This document shows, one piece after another, positions 45,735 to 54,971 of a stretch of 64,000 nt of DNA. The DNA is taken from the NCBI GenBank assembly GCA_900551075.1, contig URVB01000003.1, forward strand, positions 135,272-199,271. The letters are read 5' to 3'. The translations under genes and the position numbers were made by a program. Source of the stretch: an uncultured Blautia sp. GTDB lineage: Bacteria > Bacillota > Clostridia > Lachnospirales > Lachnospiraceae. How positions within the stretch are numbered: position 1 is the first letter of the stretch; each line of letters starts with the position of its first letter. The notes under the pieces were generated by a model. The model was not told where the DNA came from, ran no database searches, and worked only from the letters and a program-made list of their open reading frames with translations.

Positions 45735-45766
45735 TCAGGCCGTGTGGCTACGATCATTGAGTAATT
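45735..45766 (+). repeat. Attachment site attR of island A, within a tuf C-terminus mimic
   Basis: Identical to 32297-32328. It sits at the end of a 51-base stretch (from 45711) that encodes REGGRTVGSGRVATIIE then TAA, the last 17 residues of EF-Tu, with synonymous differences from the real tuf in its first half. Confidence 0.85.
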
Positions 45767-45797
45767 TCGTGATTAGAGCCAAATAAGTAAAATGAGT

Positions 45798-45833
45798 ACC
45801 GCAATTCCTTGAAAAATCAGGGGATTGCGGTTT
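45798..45833 (+). terminator. Terminator past the attR site
   Basis: Stem ACCGCAATTCCTTG / CAGGGGATTGCGGT followed by TTCTT. Its place just after an EF-Tu-like end suggests a displaced tuf terminator. The rest of 45834-46078 shows no convincing gene. Confidence 0.7.
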
Positions 45834-46078
45834 CTTAATGTCTGAAAATAATTGCGAACAAAAGGAAAAGCCACTTGCCAAATTTATAGGGAAAATGGGT
45901 AGTGGCTCTAAAATGGCTCTATTTTTATTCGCTGTCACTCTGATTTTTCTTGAATTGTTGCTCCAAATGTTCATTTCAAAGTTTCACTTTTGTGGCATTG
46001 TCTATATCTTTATATACTTTTTTGTGACTGGTAAAGTGGAATAACCGGCAATCTTTTGTCTTTTCCATATCTCAAACC

Positions 46079-46480
46079 ATGGAACGGAATATACACGCTT
46101 ATGATGAAGATATAAAATGGCAGTTGGCAGAGCCGGGAGCATTGATGACCGCAAAGGCATACCGGGATAAAAAGGCTTTACCTTTTGTGGAGAAATTAAA
46201 AGAGGTGGTAAAAAATCTGACAATCAAATGCGTACAGCTTACGGAGCAGGGCAAGAAGCCGACCGCTAAAGTGGATAACCAACAGAAGCAGATTAGCCGC
46301 CTGACGGATAAGGTCATGGAGCAAAACGACATCATAGACCGATTGCAGGAGAAAGTGTCTGCTTTGGGGCGTTTGAAGCGTTATTTCAGCAGAGAACAAA
46401 TACAGTCGGTATTAGCGCAGTCAAAGGCTTTAGAGCAAGCGGAGAGGGCAAATAAACGTTTGAAACGTAGCTTTAAATGA
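46079..46480 (+). pseudogene. C-terminal fragment of a MobV relaxase
   Basis: About 130 codons of coiled coil (AKAYRDKKALPFVEKLKEVV.. then ISRLTDKVMEQNDIIDRLQEKV and RLKRYFSREQIQSVLAQ). The parts KAYRDKKALP and GRLKRYFSREQIQSVL correspond to SYREKKALPV and NRLKRAVGVERANIL in the C-terminus of the relaxase at 42487. The N-terminal catalytic half is absent here. A related relaxase at 61757 has the opposite fault, an N-terminal half without this end. Confidence 0.72.
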
Positions 46481-46505
46481 ACCGATAATAAAGGATATTG
46501 ACAAA

Positions 46506-46820
46506 ATGACGGATATGAAAAAGAAAGTTATGGTGCGGTTATGCGCAAAGATTTTGACGAAAACAGATTTGTATGATGTGGATATGGAAGGCCGCAATCT
46601 GATTGACTGGATATGCGTGTCGGAACAGATAGAAACAAATAATAATGAGATACGCAATCTGACGGGAGAATACAAGCGGATAGAGCCGGAGTGCCGGGAA
46701 GGAGTAAGGGAACGGTTGGCGCGTATGAAAGAACTCTGCAAAGAGCGGAATAATCTGTATGAGAAGCAGAATGACCTGAAAGGGCAGAAATGGAAGATAG
46801 AAAAATCGTTAGAACGATAA
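46506..46820 (+). CDS. Small charged protein of mobilizable elements
   Basis: A 104-residue, highly charged helical protein (MTDMKKKVMVRLCAKILTKT..). It follows the relaxase remnant by 26 bases and is followed by a hairpin (AGGGCGT..ATGCCCT). The DNA of its last 20 codons and the hairpin resemble 62620-62710, downstream of the other MobV gene, so it is a standard tail gene of this element type. Function unknown. Confidence 0.6.
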   Translation: MTDMKKKVMVRLCAKILTKTDLYDVDMEGRNLIDWICVSEQIETNNNEIRNLTGEYKRIEPECREGVRERLARMKELCKERNNLYEKQNDLKGQKWKIEKSLER

Positions 46821-46930
46821 TAAGTATAGGGCGTGGCGGCTGTCATGCCCTATATTATATGGTGGAAAATAGAGGGTAAGAGTGGTATAATCAAAACGTG
46901 AAAGATGTAGACAATGGGAGGACAATATAA

Positions 46931-47191
46931 AGTTTTTCCAAAGAAACTCAGAATCTTGTTAATGCTTCAATTAGCGCTACAGATATTTTTGTAACAATAA
47001 TTTTGCAAATGGGTGGAATCATTCCGTTATGGTTTTCCAAGAATGTAATAAAAATAATCTGTATTATTATGGCAGTGTATCTTTCGTTAAATACAGTTAT
47101 GAATTGTATTTCAAGAAGTAAGAAAGAAAAATTTATTATGACGCCGCTTTCACTGATTTCAGCAATTTGCTTTTGGGTAACGGCACTGTAA
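46931..47191 (+). pseudogene. Small membrane protein, start codon lost
   Basis: The frame is open from 46931 and reads SFSKETQNLVNASIS.., followed by two hydrophobic segments (VTIILQMGGIIPLWF and IICIIMAVYLSLNTV), then a short third one. A good RBS (GGGAGG at 46917-46922) lies upstream, but no ATG, GTG or TTG follows at the right distance; a TTG at 47003 would remove the first third. Family not recognised. Confidence 0.45.
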
Positions 47192-47323
47192 AAACAATAT
47201 TATAAATTACAGTTTTGCAGAGGTGTATTTCAATGGACAAGTCAGAGGTGGAAAAAGCACATAATGTTGCCGGGATTTTTGCCAAACCTAATATGACAAC
47301 GATGAGGTATTTAGAAAGTTGAT

Positions 47324-47857
47324 ATGCAAATCAGAACACAGAAAGTAAAAATAAGCAACACAGATATAAAACGCATATACTTTGAAGCATTTCCTGAAAG
47401 AGAGCGTATGCCGTTTCCCATGATGGTAGCAATGTCTAAATTATGGAACACACAGTTTTTTGGCTTTTACGATGCTGACACTCCCTGCGGATTAATATTC
47501 TTGGCTTCTAACAGAAAAATTGTATTTGTGATGTTCTTTGCCGTGGATGAATGTCTTCGCTCGAAAGGTTATGGCAGTTTTATATTGCAACAGATAAGAA
47601 ATAAATATCCCGACAAAAAGATAATCATTACCATTGAGCCATGTGATGATAATGCTCCGGATATTGGATTGAGGAAAAGGCGTAAATTGTTTTATTTGCG
47701 AAACGGATATAAAGAAACGGGATACAGGATAAAACTGAATGGTGTTGTGCAGGAAATAATAATCACAAATGGAGAGTTTATGAAAAGAGAATTTTGTTCT
47801 TTTTTTACGCTTTACAGTTTTGGCAGTGTGTATCCTAAAATATGGAAACAAAAATGA
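47324..47857 (+). CDS. GNAT-family N-acetyltransferase
   Basis: A 177-residue acetyltransferase: FAVDECLRSKGYGSFILQQI is the acetyl-CoA binding motif near residues 74-93 (R-S-K-G-Y-G), and RKRRKLFYLRNGYKETG resembles RRRKAFYLRNGLKETG in the chromosomal enzyme at 11192. It is AT-rich cargo of the island. A 29-codon frame just upstream (47233-47322) may be a remnant leader gene. Substrate unknown; some such enzymes modify antibiotics. Confidence 0.82.
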   Translation: MQIRTQKVKISNTDIKRIYFEAFPERERMPFPMMVAMSKLWNTQFFGFYDADTPCGLIFLASNRKIVFVMFFAVDECLRSKGYGSFILQQIRNKYPDKKIIITIEPCDDNAPDIGLRKRRKLFYLRNGYKETGYRIKLNGVVQEIIITNGEFMKREFCSFFTLYSFGSVYPKIWKQK

Positions 47858-48000
47858 GCAGCACTATGTAACTCCTCACTTGTTTATTAAAGCCAACGAA
47901 ACGAAAAATATCAAATTGATTGGAAAAACGATAAATCAGCAGTTTGAATAGGAGAAAAAATGATACAAAAAGTAAAAATCACAGTTTATAGGGGGTTATT

Positions 48001-48450
48001 ATGTCAATAAATATAGCAGAAACATTTAAATTATTATTTGATAAAAATAATAATGTGGCATATAAAGCATTACAGGAATTACAGAAAGAAAGTGAGGAAA
48101 CCGATAAAGTCTATCCTTATATGGACAGATTAAGCGATATGCTTGACAGTGACAATTCTTATATTCGTACAAGGGGGCTTACTTTACTTGCTTATAATGC
48201 CAGATGGGATAAGGAGTACAAAATTGATGAGATAATTGATGAGTATTTGAAACATATAATAGATGTTAAGCCAATTACAGCAAGACAATGTATAAAACTA
48301 TTACCGATAATTGCAGAGAGTAAACCAGAATTAAAGAACGATATTCTTTCGGCACTATACAAGGCAGATATATCTTTTTATGATGATAGTATGCAACCCT
48401 TAATTTATAAGGATATTCAAAAATCATTGAAAGAAATACAAAAAATATAA
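48001..48450 (+). CDS. HEAT-repeat-like helical protein
   Basis: A 149-residue, wholly helical protein with repeating pairs of helices (NVAYKALQELQKES.. DRLSDMLDSDNSYIRTRGLTLLAYNARW.. PITARQCIKLLPIIAES), as in HEAT/ARM proteins; similar sequences are sometimes labelled SufBD in Lachnospiraceae. Likely a protein-binding scaffold. Ends three bases before the putative left att repeat of the next island, so it belongs to the target side. Confidence 0.7.
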   Translation: MSINIAETFKLLFDKNNNVAYKALQELQKESEETDKVYPYMDRLSDMLDSDNSYIRTRGLTLLAYNARWDKEYKIDEIIDEYLKHIIDVKPITARQCIKLLPIIAESKPELKNDILSALYKADISFYDDSMQPLIYKDIQKSLKEIQKI

Positions 48451-48452
48451 AA

Positions 48453-48469
48453 AATTCAAATTCCGATTT
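48453..48469 (+). repeat. Putative att repeat, left end of island B
   Basis: AATTCAAATTCCGATTT, matched by 56204-56220 with one difference. It lies 115 bases beyond the integrase stop codon. Confidence 0.58.
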
Positions 48470-48583
48470 ATCTATTCAGTCCTCTATAACCCCTGTATTT
48501 TCAAGGCTTATCGCCTGCTTTGTGTTCAATCCTTATGTATTTTCCCTTGTTTTTGCCCTTATGAGCCGAAACCAGGGAAATTT

Positions 48584-49882
48584 TTATGCCCCGCCGACCA
48601 CCTTATCCAGTAGTCTTGCAGAACTGCGCTTCGCTTCCCTTGTAGCGTGAGCGTAAATGTTCATTGTGGTACTAACATCGGCGTGTCCGAGAAGCTCCTG
48701 CACATCCTTCGGCGCTGCCCCGTTCGAGAGTAGGTTGCTTGTGAATGTATGCCGAAGCCGGTGGAAATGGAAGCCCTCTAACCCCTCGACCTTCTTGCTT
48801 GCCGTCCTGCACATAATCCCTACCGTACTCGGTGCTTCATACGCTCCGTCTGGTCTGAGGCAGACAAAGGATATTTCCTTGTAGCCATCGGGGATTTCTT
48901 CCGTTCTCGGCAGACTGTAAACCTCGTAATAGGTGCCGCCTTTTTCTTTGACCTCTTTGTAGTAGTTGAGGTTGTAAAGCTCGCCGTATCGGAAGCGGTT
49001 TTTGTGCTGTTCGGTTTTAGCAGTCCGCAGGATTGCCACCAGCGTGTCGCAGAAGTCAACGGTGCGGACTTTCTTCCGCTTTGTCGCCCCTATCTCGGTC
49101 TTGTGCCTTGCCCCGTTGTAGCGGATACTGCGGCGCACCGTAAGATACTGCTCGTCAAGGTTGATGTCCTGCCAAGTCAAGCCGCAGACCTCGCCAATGC
49201 GAAGCCCCGTATAGTAGGCAATCTGAATGGGGAGCAATGCGGGATTGTCCTTTGCTTTCAGAAAGTCCTCCAGCTTGCAATACTGTTCGTGGCTGAGGGT
49301 GGGAGTGGAAACTGTGTCGCTGTCCTCGTCCGAGAACAGGTCATAGTCCTCTTTCTTGCCCCGCCATACCACATATTGCATAGGGTTAAAGGTAATCATC
49401 CGCTTCGGGAATACCGCAAAGCGGAACGCCCCTTGCAGGACTGCCGAGAACAACCGTAAGTATCTCTTGCTGAGTGCCTTTGCTGTCGTACCGTCGGGAT
49501 TTGTACCCCCAAAACTGAGAAAATCCATATACGCCTGCAAATGGTCGGCGGTAACGGTTTTCAGCTTGCGGCTGCCGATAGGGTGCTGTTTGATACGGTT
49601 TACCGTTCCCCGATATGCCATTACCGTACCGTTGCTTAAGCTTCCGGGCTTTAATTCTTCCTCCACCCACATATCCAACAACATACCTACTGTGGCGTTT
49701 TCAGCCTTTGCAACAAATTTCTTTTCCTCATAATCAGCGATTGCCTTTCTGAGCAGAGCTTCTGTTTCAGACTTGCTTTCTGTCCCTACAAACTCCTTTT
49801 GCACTTTTTTGCCGCTTTCATCTTCTATGTAAAAACGGGCGTACCACTTTTTTCCTTTCTTTCTTACAGAACCTTTTGCCAT
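48584..49882 (-). CDS. Tyrosine integrase, Tn916 Int-like
   Basis: A 432-residue recombinase. N-terminal arm-binding domain (MAKGSVRKKGKKWYARFYI), core-binding domain, and catalytic residues Arg in YYTGLRIGEVCGL, His-x-x-Arg in FHFHRLRHTFTSN, His in LLGHADVST and Tyr in MNIYAHAT. Start ATG at 49882 with AAAGGAG upstream. An insert of about 60 residues between the first and second catalytic boxes (around NRFRYGELYNLNYYKEV) is seen in some ICE integrases. It appears intact, so island B or a related neighbour may still be recombined by it. Confidence 0.92.
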   Translation of the reverse strand: MAKGSVRKKGKKWYARFYIEDESGKKVQKEFVGTESKSETEALLRKAIADYEEKKFVAKAENATVGMLLDMWVEEELKPGSLSNGTVMAYRGTVNRIKQHPIGSRKLKTVTADHLQAYMDFLSFGGTNPDGTTAKALSKRYLRLFSAVLQGAFRFAVFPKRMITFNPMQYVVWRGKKEDYDLFSDEDSDTVSTPTLSHEQYCKLEDFLKAKDNPALLPIQIAYYTGLRIGEVCGLTWQDINLDEQYLTVRRSIRYNGARHKTEIGATKRKKVRTVDFCDTLVAILRTAKTEQHKNRFRYGELYNLNYYKEVKEKGGTYYEVYSLPRTEEIPDGYKEISFVCLRPDGAYEAPSTVGIMCRTASKKVEGLEGFHFHRLRHTFTSNLLSNGAAPKDVQELLGHADVSTTMNIYAHATREAKRSSARLLDKVVGGA

Positions 49883-49968
49883 AGATAAATTTCTCCTTTC
49901 TATCCGTGGCAATCGGAACTGTGACATATGGTGTGCGTAAAGTAATGTGTCACTTATGCCGATGAATG

Positions 49969-50655
49969 TTAATCGGCATTTTCAATTGTCAAAGAGCCAC
50001 GGAATTTTTCTTTTTCAGCAACCCTTTCCTCGGCTGCTGTCACTATCCCGAACAGGTCGCCCATAGATACCTTTGTGCGCCCCTCATCGTAGATATGTAA
50101 AATCCCGTCTAAAAACTGTTTCATATCCTCAATAGGCTGTTCCATTTCTTTGTGGTAAACTCGCTCCATAATCGCTCCCGACTCAATGGCATATCTCCTG
50201 AGCGATTGTTTCAGCCCCTCGTCCTCTGCCACACGGTCAACTTCTGCACAAGCGAATGCGAAGTGATAAGTCATAACCGTATAGAGGTCAATCATCTTTC
50301 CGAGGAATGTAGTGAGTAATTGTTGGTGCGGCTCGCCTTTTACAGTAGAAGAAACCGTATCAAAATATTTTCGGATATGCTCCTCAATGTCTTTTGCACA
50401 TAATGTGCGGCTGTCATATTCCTTATCTTCGGAAAGTCCTGTCAGCCATTCAGGCGTTGTGAGCAATGCCTCCGCAAGTCCATTGATAATCATACTTCGG
50501 GTAGGATTCACTCCATCCGCTTCATATCTCTGAATAGTAGATTTGTTTACGCTGATACGCCTGCCAAGTTCAGGCATTGTTAAGTTTAACTCTGTACGGC
50601 GTTCCCTTACTCGTTCACCGACCTGTTTTGCGGTGAATATGATTTCATTTTTCAA
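49969..50655 (-). CDS. XRE-family (cI-like) regulator
   Basis: A 228-residue regulator with an N-terminal helix-turn-helix (RTELNLTMPELGRRISVNKSTIQRYE) and a helical C-terminal region probably for dimerisation or signal response. I start at TTG 50655, nine bases after GGAGG; a GTG at 50664 abuts the RBS. Divergent from the Xis gene, whose expression it likely controls. Confidence 0.87.
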   Translation of the reverse strand: MKNEIIFTAKQVGERVRERRTELNLTMPELGRRISVNKSTIQRYEADGVNPTRSMIINGLAEALLTTPEWLTGLSEDKEYDSRTLCAKDIEEHIRKYFDTVSSTVKGEPHQQLLTTFLGKMIDLYTVMTYHFAFACAEVDRVAEDEGLKQSLRRYAIESGAIMERVYHKEMEQPIEDMKQFLDGILHIYDEGRTKVSMGDLFGIVTAAEERVAEKEKFRGSLTIENAD

Positions 50656-50836
50656 GGTTTTCACCTCCTGACGCTTTTAAGTATAGTACACAAAAACTTA
50701 TTTTGCAACCGATTTTCCAATAATAATTAAAAATATGTCTTAAAAAGTTGCAAAACAAGTCGACAAGAGATAGCGAAATAAGTATAATAATAGATACATA
50801 GTTGCAAAATGGGTGCTTTGAAAGGAGGGTGATAAA

Positions 50837-51052
50837 ATGAGCAACATCAAAATGGGTTTAACCATAGAAGAAGCGGCAGAATGTACGGGTATCGGAAGAA
50901 ATACAATGCGTAAGTTGGTGGAATGGGGCAAACTCCCCGTTCTAATGGTCGGCAGAAAAGCGATTATCCGAAGGGATACTCTGGAACGATTTATGACTGC
51001 CAATCAGGGAAGAAATCTGCTGAATGAGAATGGTGTCCGTAAAGTAGAATAA
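50837..51052 (+). CDS. Excisionase family DNA-binding protein
   Basis: A 71-residue winged-helix protein: MGLTIEEAAECTGIGRNTMRKLVEWGKLPVLMVGRKAIIRRDTLERFM (seen in order, residues 6-53), typical of Tn916-type Xis. AAAGGAGGG upstream. It would set the direction of the integrase at 48584. Confidence 0.87.
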   Translation: MSNIKMGLTIEEAAECTGIGRNTMRKLVEWGKLPVLMVGRKAIIRRDTLERFMTANQGRNLLNENGVRKVE

Positions 51053-51299
51053 CCATTCTCTAAGCCCTCGGCGTTTGAGAGCGAAATACACCCCTCGCAC
51101 AAATCTTCGATTTGTACTCTGGGTATTTCGCCCTTGCAGGGGGCACTGTATCACAGCTTCAGGCAATGCACCGTTGCTGTGATACAGAAGAAAACAGCAT
51201 GCTGTTTTCTTCGTTGTCCGTCTGCTTATGCCGCCGAAACAGCGGCAACCGATTTATCGGTTGCAAAAAGAGTATGCCCGTCACGGGAGAAAGGAGTAT

Positions 51300-52082
51300 A
51301 TGGCAAGACACTCATTTGTACAGGCGTCGAAGCTACCAAATGTCAAGGGAAGAATATCCTATATCACAAGCCACGCAAGGCAGGAATGGAACAGGACAGT
51401 GGATATGGCGTTATTATCGGGTATTTCTTAAACGAAGATTTTAGAAGTCAAGCAAACCGAGATACACGAAAAAACAAGCCAATCTATCAAAAGCAAAGGC
51501 TGGCTGCCTAATCTGTTCCGTGGGATTGTGACAAAGGCAAAAGATTTTCTGCAAAGCGTTATCAGAGAAAAAGATATGCCGCCCAAGCCTGCTCTTGATA
51601 TTGATATAACAGAGTTTCGCCATATGCGAAGTCTGATGATAAAGGCGCAGGAGGGAGCAAAAGAAATCCGTCATTTGCAGGACGATATTCTTCCGAAACT
51701 GAAAGCGCAGCTTGCCGATACAAAAGGGATTTTCAAGGGCAAATAGCGTAAAACGATTACCGAGCAGATACAGCGGACGGAACAGAACATCTCCGCCAAG
51801 CTGGATAAGCTGCCCGATATTCTGAAAGAGGACGGTTATCCTGATGTGCAGGCGTTTATGCGTACTTTTCGAGAAATGGAAAGCGTTGTAGAGCAGTATA
51901 ACCGTGACCTTGCCGAGTGGGAGTGTCATGTCAGCAGGAAACCGACAGCCGCCACTAAGGAGCAGCACAGACCGCCCGAAAAGCAGAGCGTGTTAAAACA
52001 TTTGCGTGAGATACAGGAACGCAACAAGCAGAAACCACCTCAAAGACAGCGCAAAAAGTCCTTTGACAGAGATAGCCGATAG
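51300..52082 (+). pseudogene. Collapsed relaxase gene (N- and C-terminal ends joined)
   Basis: Starts MARHSFVQASKLPNVKGRIS, the N-terminus of a relaxase family common in Lachnospiraceae ICEs, but after about 30 residues the sequence jumps to the C-terminal region (TKAKDFLQSVIREKDMPPKP.., coiled coil, ending QRKKSFDRDSR). Several hundred codons are missing. Within the second part an in-frame TAG (51744) replaces what is probably Gln in FKGK-Q-RKTITEQIQ. Not functional. Confidence 0.75.
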
Positions 52083-52234
52083 GCTGTGATTTTCATATCC
52101 TGGACATTGATGATTGTTTCCTGCTTACACTTAGGACAGTAGAGAGGAAAGTTTTTTAGTTCTGTGTCCTCCCGAATTTTCAACCGGGTTTTATTTTCGC
52201 AAATTGGGCATAAAATCCACTTTGTATGTTGCAT
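52040..52234 (-). CDS. Cysteine-rich KTR domain protein
   Basis: A 64-residue zinc-ribbon protein: WILCPICENKTRLKI and LYCPKCKQETII give two CxxC pairs and the KTR motif. Common next to tetracycline-resistance and Tn916-type genes. The C-terminal dozen residues read into the end of the collapsed relaxase gene, so the original stop was probably lost at a junction. Confidence 0.8.
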   Translation of the reverse strand: MQHTKWILCPICENKTRLKIREDTELKNFPLYCPKCKQETIINVQDMKITAYRLSLSKDFLRCL

Positions 52235-52252
52235 AAATGTTTCCTCCTAGTA

Positions 52253-52828
52253 TTAGTTGATTTTTGGATTTTGCTGTTTTGTTATAATACACGCAAGGAA
52301 AGCTGTCAAAAGTGATATTGTGCCAATAATAATAAAACTTAAAATATCCCATATTCCTAAAATATTTTCACTGATTATTTTTCCTATTTCCTTATTTACT
52401 AATATATATGTTGGTATGGAAAGAAACAAAGACACTGAAACTGCAAACAATTTTTTCTTTCTCAATAGACAAAATACACTAAAAATAATCCACACATATA
52501 TAATTCCTATAACGGAAGCTCTAAAACCAATTTTAAATATTAAATGGTCTGTTTTTATCAAAAAATCCAGTACATATATGTAGGGGATAACCATTAAACT
52601 TAATGTTATTAAAGTAATTTTTATTCCTCTACGCCCTAATTTGATAACTGGAAATAACACAAACCAAGCAAATATGGATGAACATATAGGAATAAGTGAC
52701 CAAGTAAATTTTCCAAAAACAGCAATATCACAAATGGAACATACAGCAATTCCTATTAAAAGGATAAACGAAAAAGAAATGGAACCAATATTTTGAAATT
52801 TTTTTGAAACGTTATTTTTATTTTCCAT
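52253..52828 (-). CDS. Multi-pass membrane protein of unknown function
   Basis: A 191-residue protein with about six hydrophobic segments (for example SISFSFILLIGIAVCSICDI and IGIIYVWIIFSVFCLL). I do not recognise the family. It lies 25 bases after the MFS gene on the same strand with AGAGGTG upstream, so it is probably the last gene of the TetR-MFS operon and may contribute to the same export or resistance function. Confidence 0.7.
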   Translation of the reverse strand: MENKNNVSKKFQNIGSISFSFILLIGIAVCSICDIAVFGKFTWSLIPICSSIFAWFVLFPVIKLGRRGIKITLITLSLMVIPYIYVLDFLIKTDHLIFKIGFRASVIGIIYVWIIFSVFCLLRKKKLFAVSVSLFLSIPTYILVNKEIGKIISENILGIWDILSFIIIGTISLLTAFLACIITKQQNPKIN

Positions 52829-52855
52829 ACGACACCTCTTGTATTTTTTATTTTA

Positions 52856-54052
52856 TCAATCACTTTCATTTAGTAATAACCTATATGTGGTCAGAGACAT
52901 TATGAACATAATTACTCCTGCAAATAATATTGGAACGTATGTAATATTCTGAAAACACTGAAATAATACTCCATATAATATTTGCCCGATAGGTGCAGCA
53001 CATTGAGTTGTTGCAATAATTACAGCCATAACAGTACCTAACTTTTTCTCATCTGTTTTCTTCTGTACTTTTGCTATAAGAAAAATTGATAAGATACTCA
53101 TAATCATAGCAATCAAAAACGAAAAACTTATAAAAAGAATGTATGATAAGTTTTTATTTGATTGAATAATAAGAGGAGTTACAGATAATGACTGTGGTAC
53201 TAATAAACCAGTAATAATCAATAACCACCGATATAAAGTTTTTATATGTAATCGTGTAGAAATACCGCCTATTATCAAAGCACCAAGTATAGAAGCAAAT
53301 TCAATCATTCCCATGCCAAATCCATACATAGTATCTGTACTTTGTAATGTAACTCTTAGTAAGATAGGAGTACCAACAATAAGAATGGGGGTTACTATAA
53401 CATTAAAAAAGGCGGCAAGTATCATTGTTTTTATAATAAAGGGAGTTTTTACAATATAACGCACCCCGTCTTTCATAGGTACTAAAATACTTTTAACTTT
53501 AAAAGGACATTTTTGCTGCGTAAAAGGAATTTTAATGAACATCTCTAAAATAGCAGCAATAAAAAACGCAACACAACTTATACCAACTAATGATTTTATC
53601 CCTGTTAGTGCATATAAGGCACCACCAAAGGCAGGAGCTATTACTGATGATAAGGCCTGAACAGCTTGTATGACACCATTTCCTTTCTCCAAAAATTGTT
53701 TATTTACAACTAACGGGATACATGCACTAACAGTAGGTGTTTCCATAGCACTAGGAATAGATAAAAGTATCATTATTAAGCCTATCACTACTAGGGAGGT
53801 TGAAAACAGGGAGAATATAATAAAAAAACAAAACACAATAAAACAGTTTATAAAATCCCACATTACCATTAAATTACGCCGGTTAAATTTATCAGCAAGT
53901 GTGCCGCCTATCGGAGCGAAAATAAGAGGTACATTGGATATTGCGTATAAGGTGGCGAATAAATCTTCCCGTCCTGTCAAATCCAATATATAGAGGGATA
54001 ATGCAAAACGTAAAATAGCACTTCCAAATACAGAAATAATTTGACCGGACAC
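52856..54052 (-). CDS. MFS transporter, start affected by a poly(A) tract
   Basis: A 12-helix major facilitator protein. SGQIISVFGSAILRFALSLY is the first helix and PIGGTLADKFNRRNLM the loop 2-3 motif. The coding sequence as open starts at a GTG (54052), but better start signals lie upstream: an ATG at 54099 with GGAGG, overlapping the TetR stop (ATGA). From that ATG a run of nine A's throws the frame off; ten A's would give MNKKKRIFWSKNFILLVSGQ joined in frame. So it is either out of frame here, slipped, or mis-sequenced. Likely a drug efflux pump under the TetR regulator. Confidence 0.82.
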   Translation of the reverse strand: MSGQIISVFGSAILRFALSLYILDLTGREDLFATLYAISNVPLIFAPIGGTLADKFNRRNLMVMWDFINCFIVFCFFIIFSLFSTSLVVIGLIMILLSIPSAMETPTVSACIPLVVNKQFLEKGNGVIQAVQALSSVIAPAFGGALYALTGIKSLVGISCVAFFIAAILEMFIKIPFTQQKCPFKVKSILVPMKDGVRYIVKTPFIIKTMILAAFFNVIVTPILIVGTPILLRVTLQSTDTMYGFGMGMIEFASILGALIIGGISTRLHIKTLYRWLLIITGLLVPQSLSVTPLIIQSNKNLSYILFISFSFLIAMIMSILSIFLIAKVQKKTDEKKLGTVMAVIIATTQCAAPIGQILYGVLFQCFQNITYVPILFAGVIMFIMSLTTYRLLLNESD

Positions 54053-54095
54053 TAAAAGAATAAAATTCTTACTCCAAAAGATCCTTTTTTTTTAT

Positions 54096-54779
54096 TCATA
54101 TAGTAATTTCCTCCCGCTGGGGATTTAATAAATGAATGATACTCTTATAAAGTGTATTCATCAATTCTTTTTCATCAAATATCCAATCTTCCGATATGCG
54201 TCCTTTTGACGGATAACACTTTGACAATATAATATCGCGGCGAATACCGTCATACGAAGCAATAAGAAACATAAAAATGCTATGCGGTGTAACGATTGGT
54301 TTGAAATATCCTTCTTTAATCTTCTCACCAATGTAAATATAAAGGCGCATAACAAGATAGTCGAAATCAGAAGTAAAGTTTACATTGGAGAGGTAGTAAA
54401 CTTCTCGTTTTGGATTGTTCGCATACAAGGTATCTATTTCAAAACTAAGTTTTCCGTATCGTGTTAGGTCGGATAGGATATTATCAGTAATAAAAATAAA
54501 AATATTGCTCAATATAGTTTCTGGTTGAATTAAGGTATTAAATATTTCATCTATTTTTTCTTTTAGGCAATGACTTTCGTGAATTTTATTCGTAAGAGCG
54601 ATGAAAATATCATCAATATTAGAGAAATATTTATAAACACCTCCTTGACTAAGCCCAGTTTCTGAAATAATATCAGACATTGTTACACTATAAACGGGTT
54701 TCTTCATGCAAACAGAAAATGCAGCTTCTAAAATTTTATTTTTTTTGTTTTCAAAGTAGTTTTTATCTACTTTAGGCAT
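54096..54779 (-). CDS. TetR/AcrR-family regulator
   Basis: A 227-residue repressor. Helix-turn-helix TMSDIISETGLSQGGVYKYFSNIDDIFIAL near residues 33-62 follows the usual KILEAAF helix. The ligand domain is variable and its inducer unknown. The stop overlaps the intended ATG of the MFS gene by two bases, so the two are translationally coupled. Upstream palindromes (54807 and 54857) are likely operators. Confidence 0.88.
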   Translation of the reverse strand: MPKVDKNYFENKKNKILEAAFSVCMKKPVYSVTMSDIISETGLSQGGVYKYFSNIDDIFIALTNKIHESHCLKEKIDEIFNTLIQPETILSNIFIFITDNILSDLTRYGKLSFEIDTLYANNPKREVYYLSNVNFTSDFDYLVMRLYIYIGEKIKEGYFKPIVTPHSIFMFLIASYDGIRRDIILSKCYPSKGRISEDWIFDEKELMNTLYKSIIHLLNPQREEITI

Positions 54780-54806
54780 ATGCCCATCTCCTTTCCATTT
54801 TAAAAC

Positions 54807-54879
54807 GACAATATTGTCATTATTATATTACCACACCGAAGTGCTCTTTGCAATATAAAAACGACACATTTATCGTTTT
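54807..54879 (-). promoter_or_regulatory. Probable TetR operator sites
   Basis: A perfect palindrome GACAATATTGTC (54807-54818) and an inverted repeat AAAACGA..TCGTTTT (54858-54879). Both contain AAAACGACA. They lie between the TetR gene and the divergent XRE gene. Confidence 0.6.
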
Positions 54880-54971
54880 AATTTTATGCTCTATTTCAGT
54901 CAATACTATGCTATGTATAACCATATCTTACAAAGGAGATGAAATATAAAATGTAGTTGGGTGAAATGACT

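Larger units (their letters stand above)
32297..45766 (+). mobile_element. Island A: mobilizable element integrated at the tuf 3' end
   Basis: Bounded by 32-bp perfect direct repeats (32297-32328 and 45735-45766). Gene order is regulator, Xis-like protein, tyrosine integrase (now split), primase fragment, VirE-like ATPase, oriT-like site, MobV relaxase, TnpV, PHP enzyme, type I toxin-antitoxin module. This is the outline of an integrative mobilizable element: it has a relaxase but no conjugation machinery of its own. It is itself invaded by a RIT element and an AbiE segment. With integrase, primase and relaxase all broken it is unlikely to move by itself now. Confidence 0.82.

Noticed and set aside
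45838..46044. 68-codon open frame with a hydrophobic segment
   Set aside because: No RBS, starts in a terminator arm, and no family likeness; kept as non-coding island spacer.
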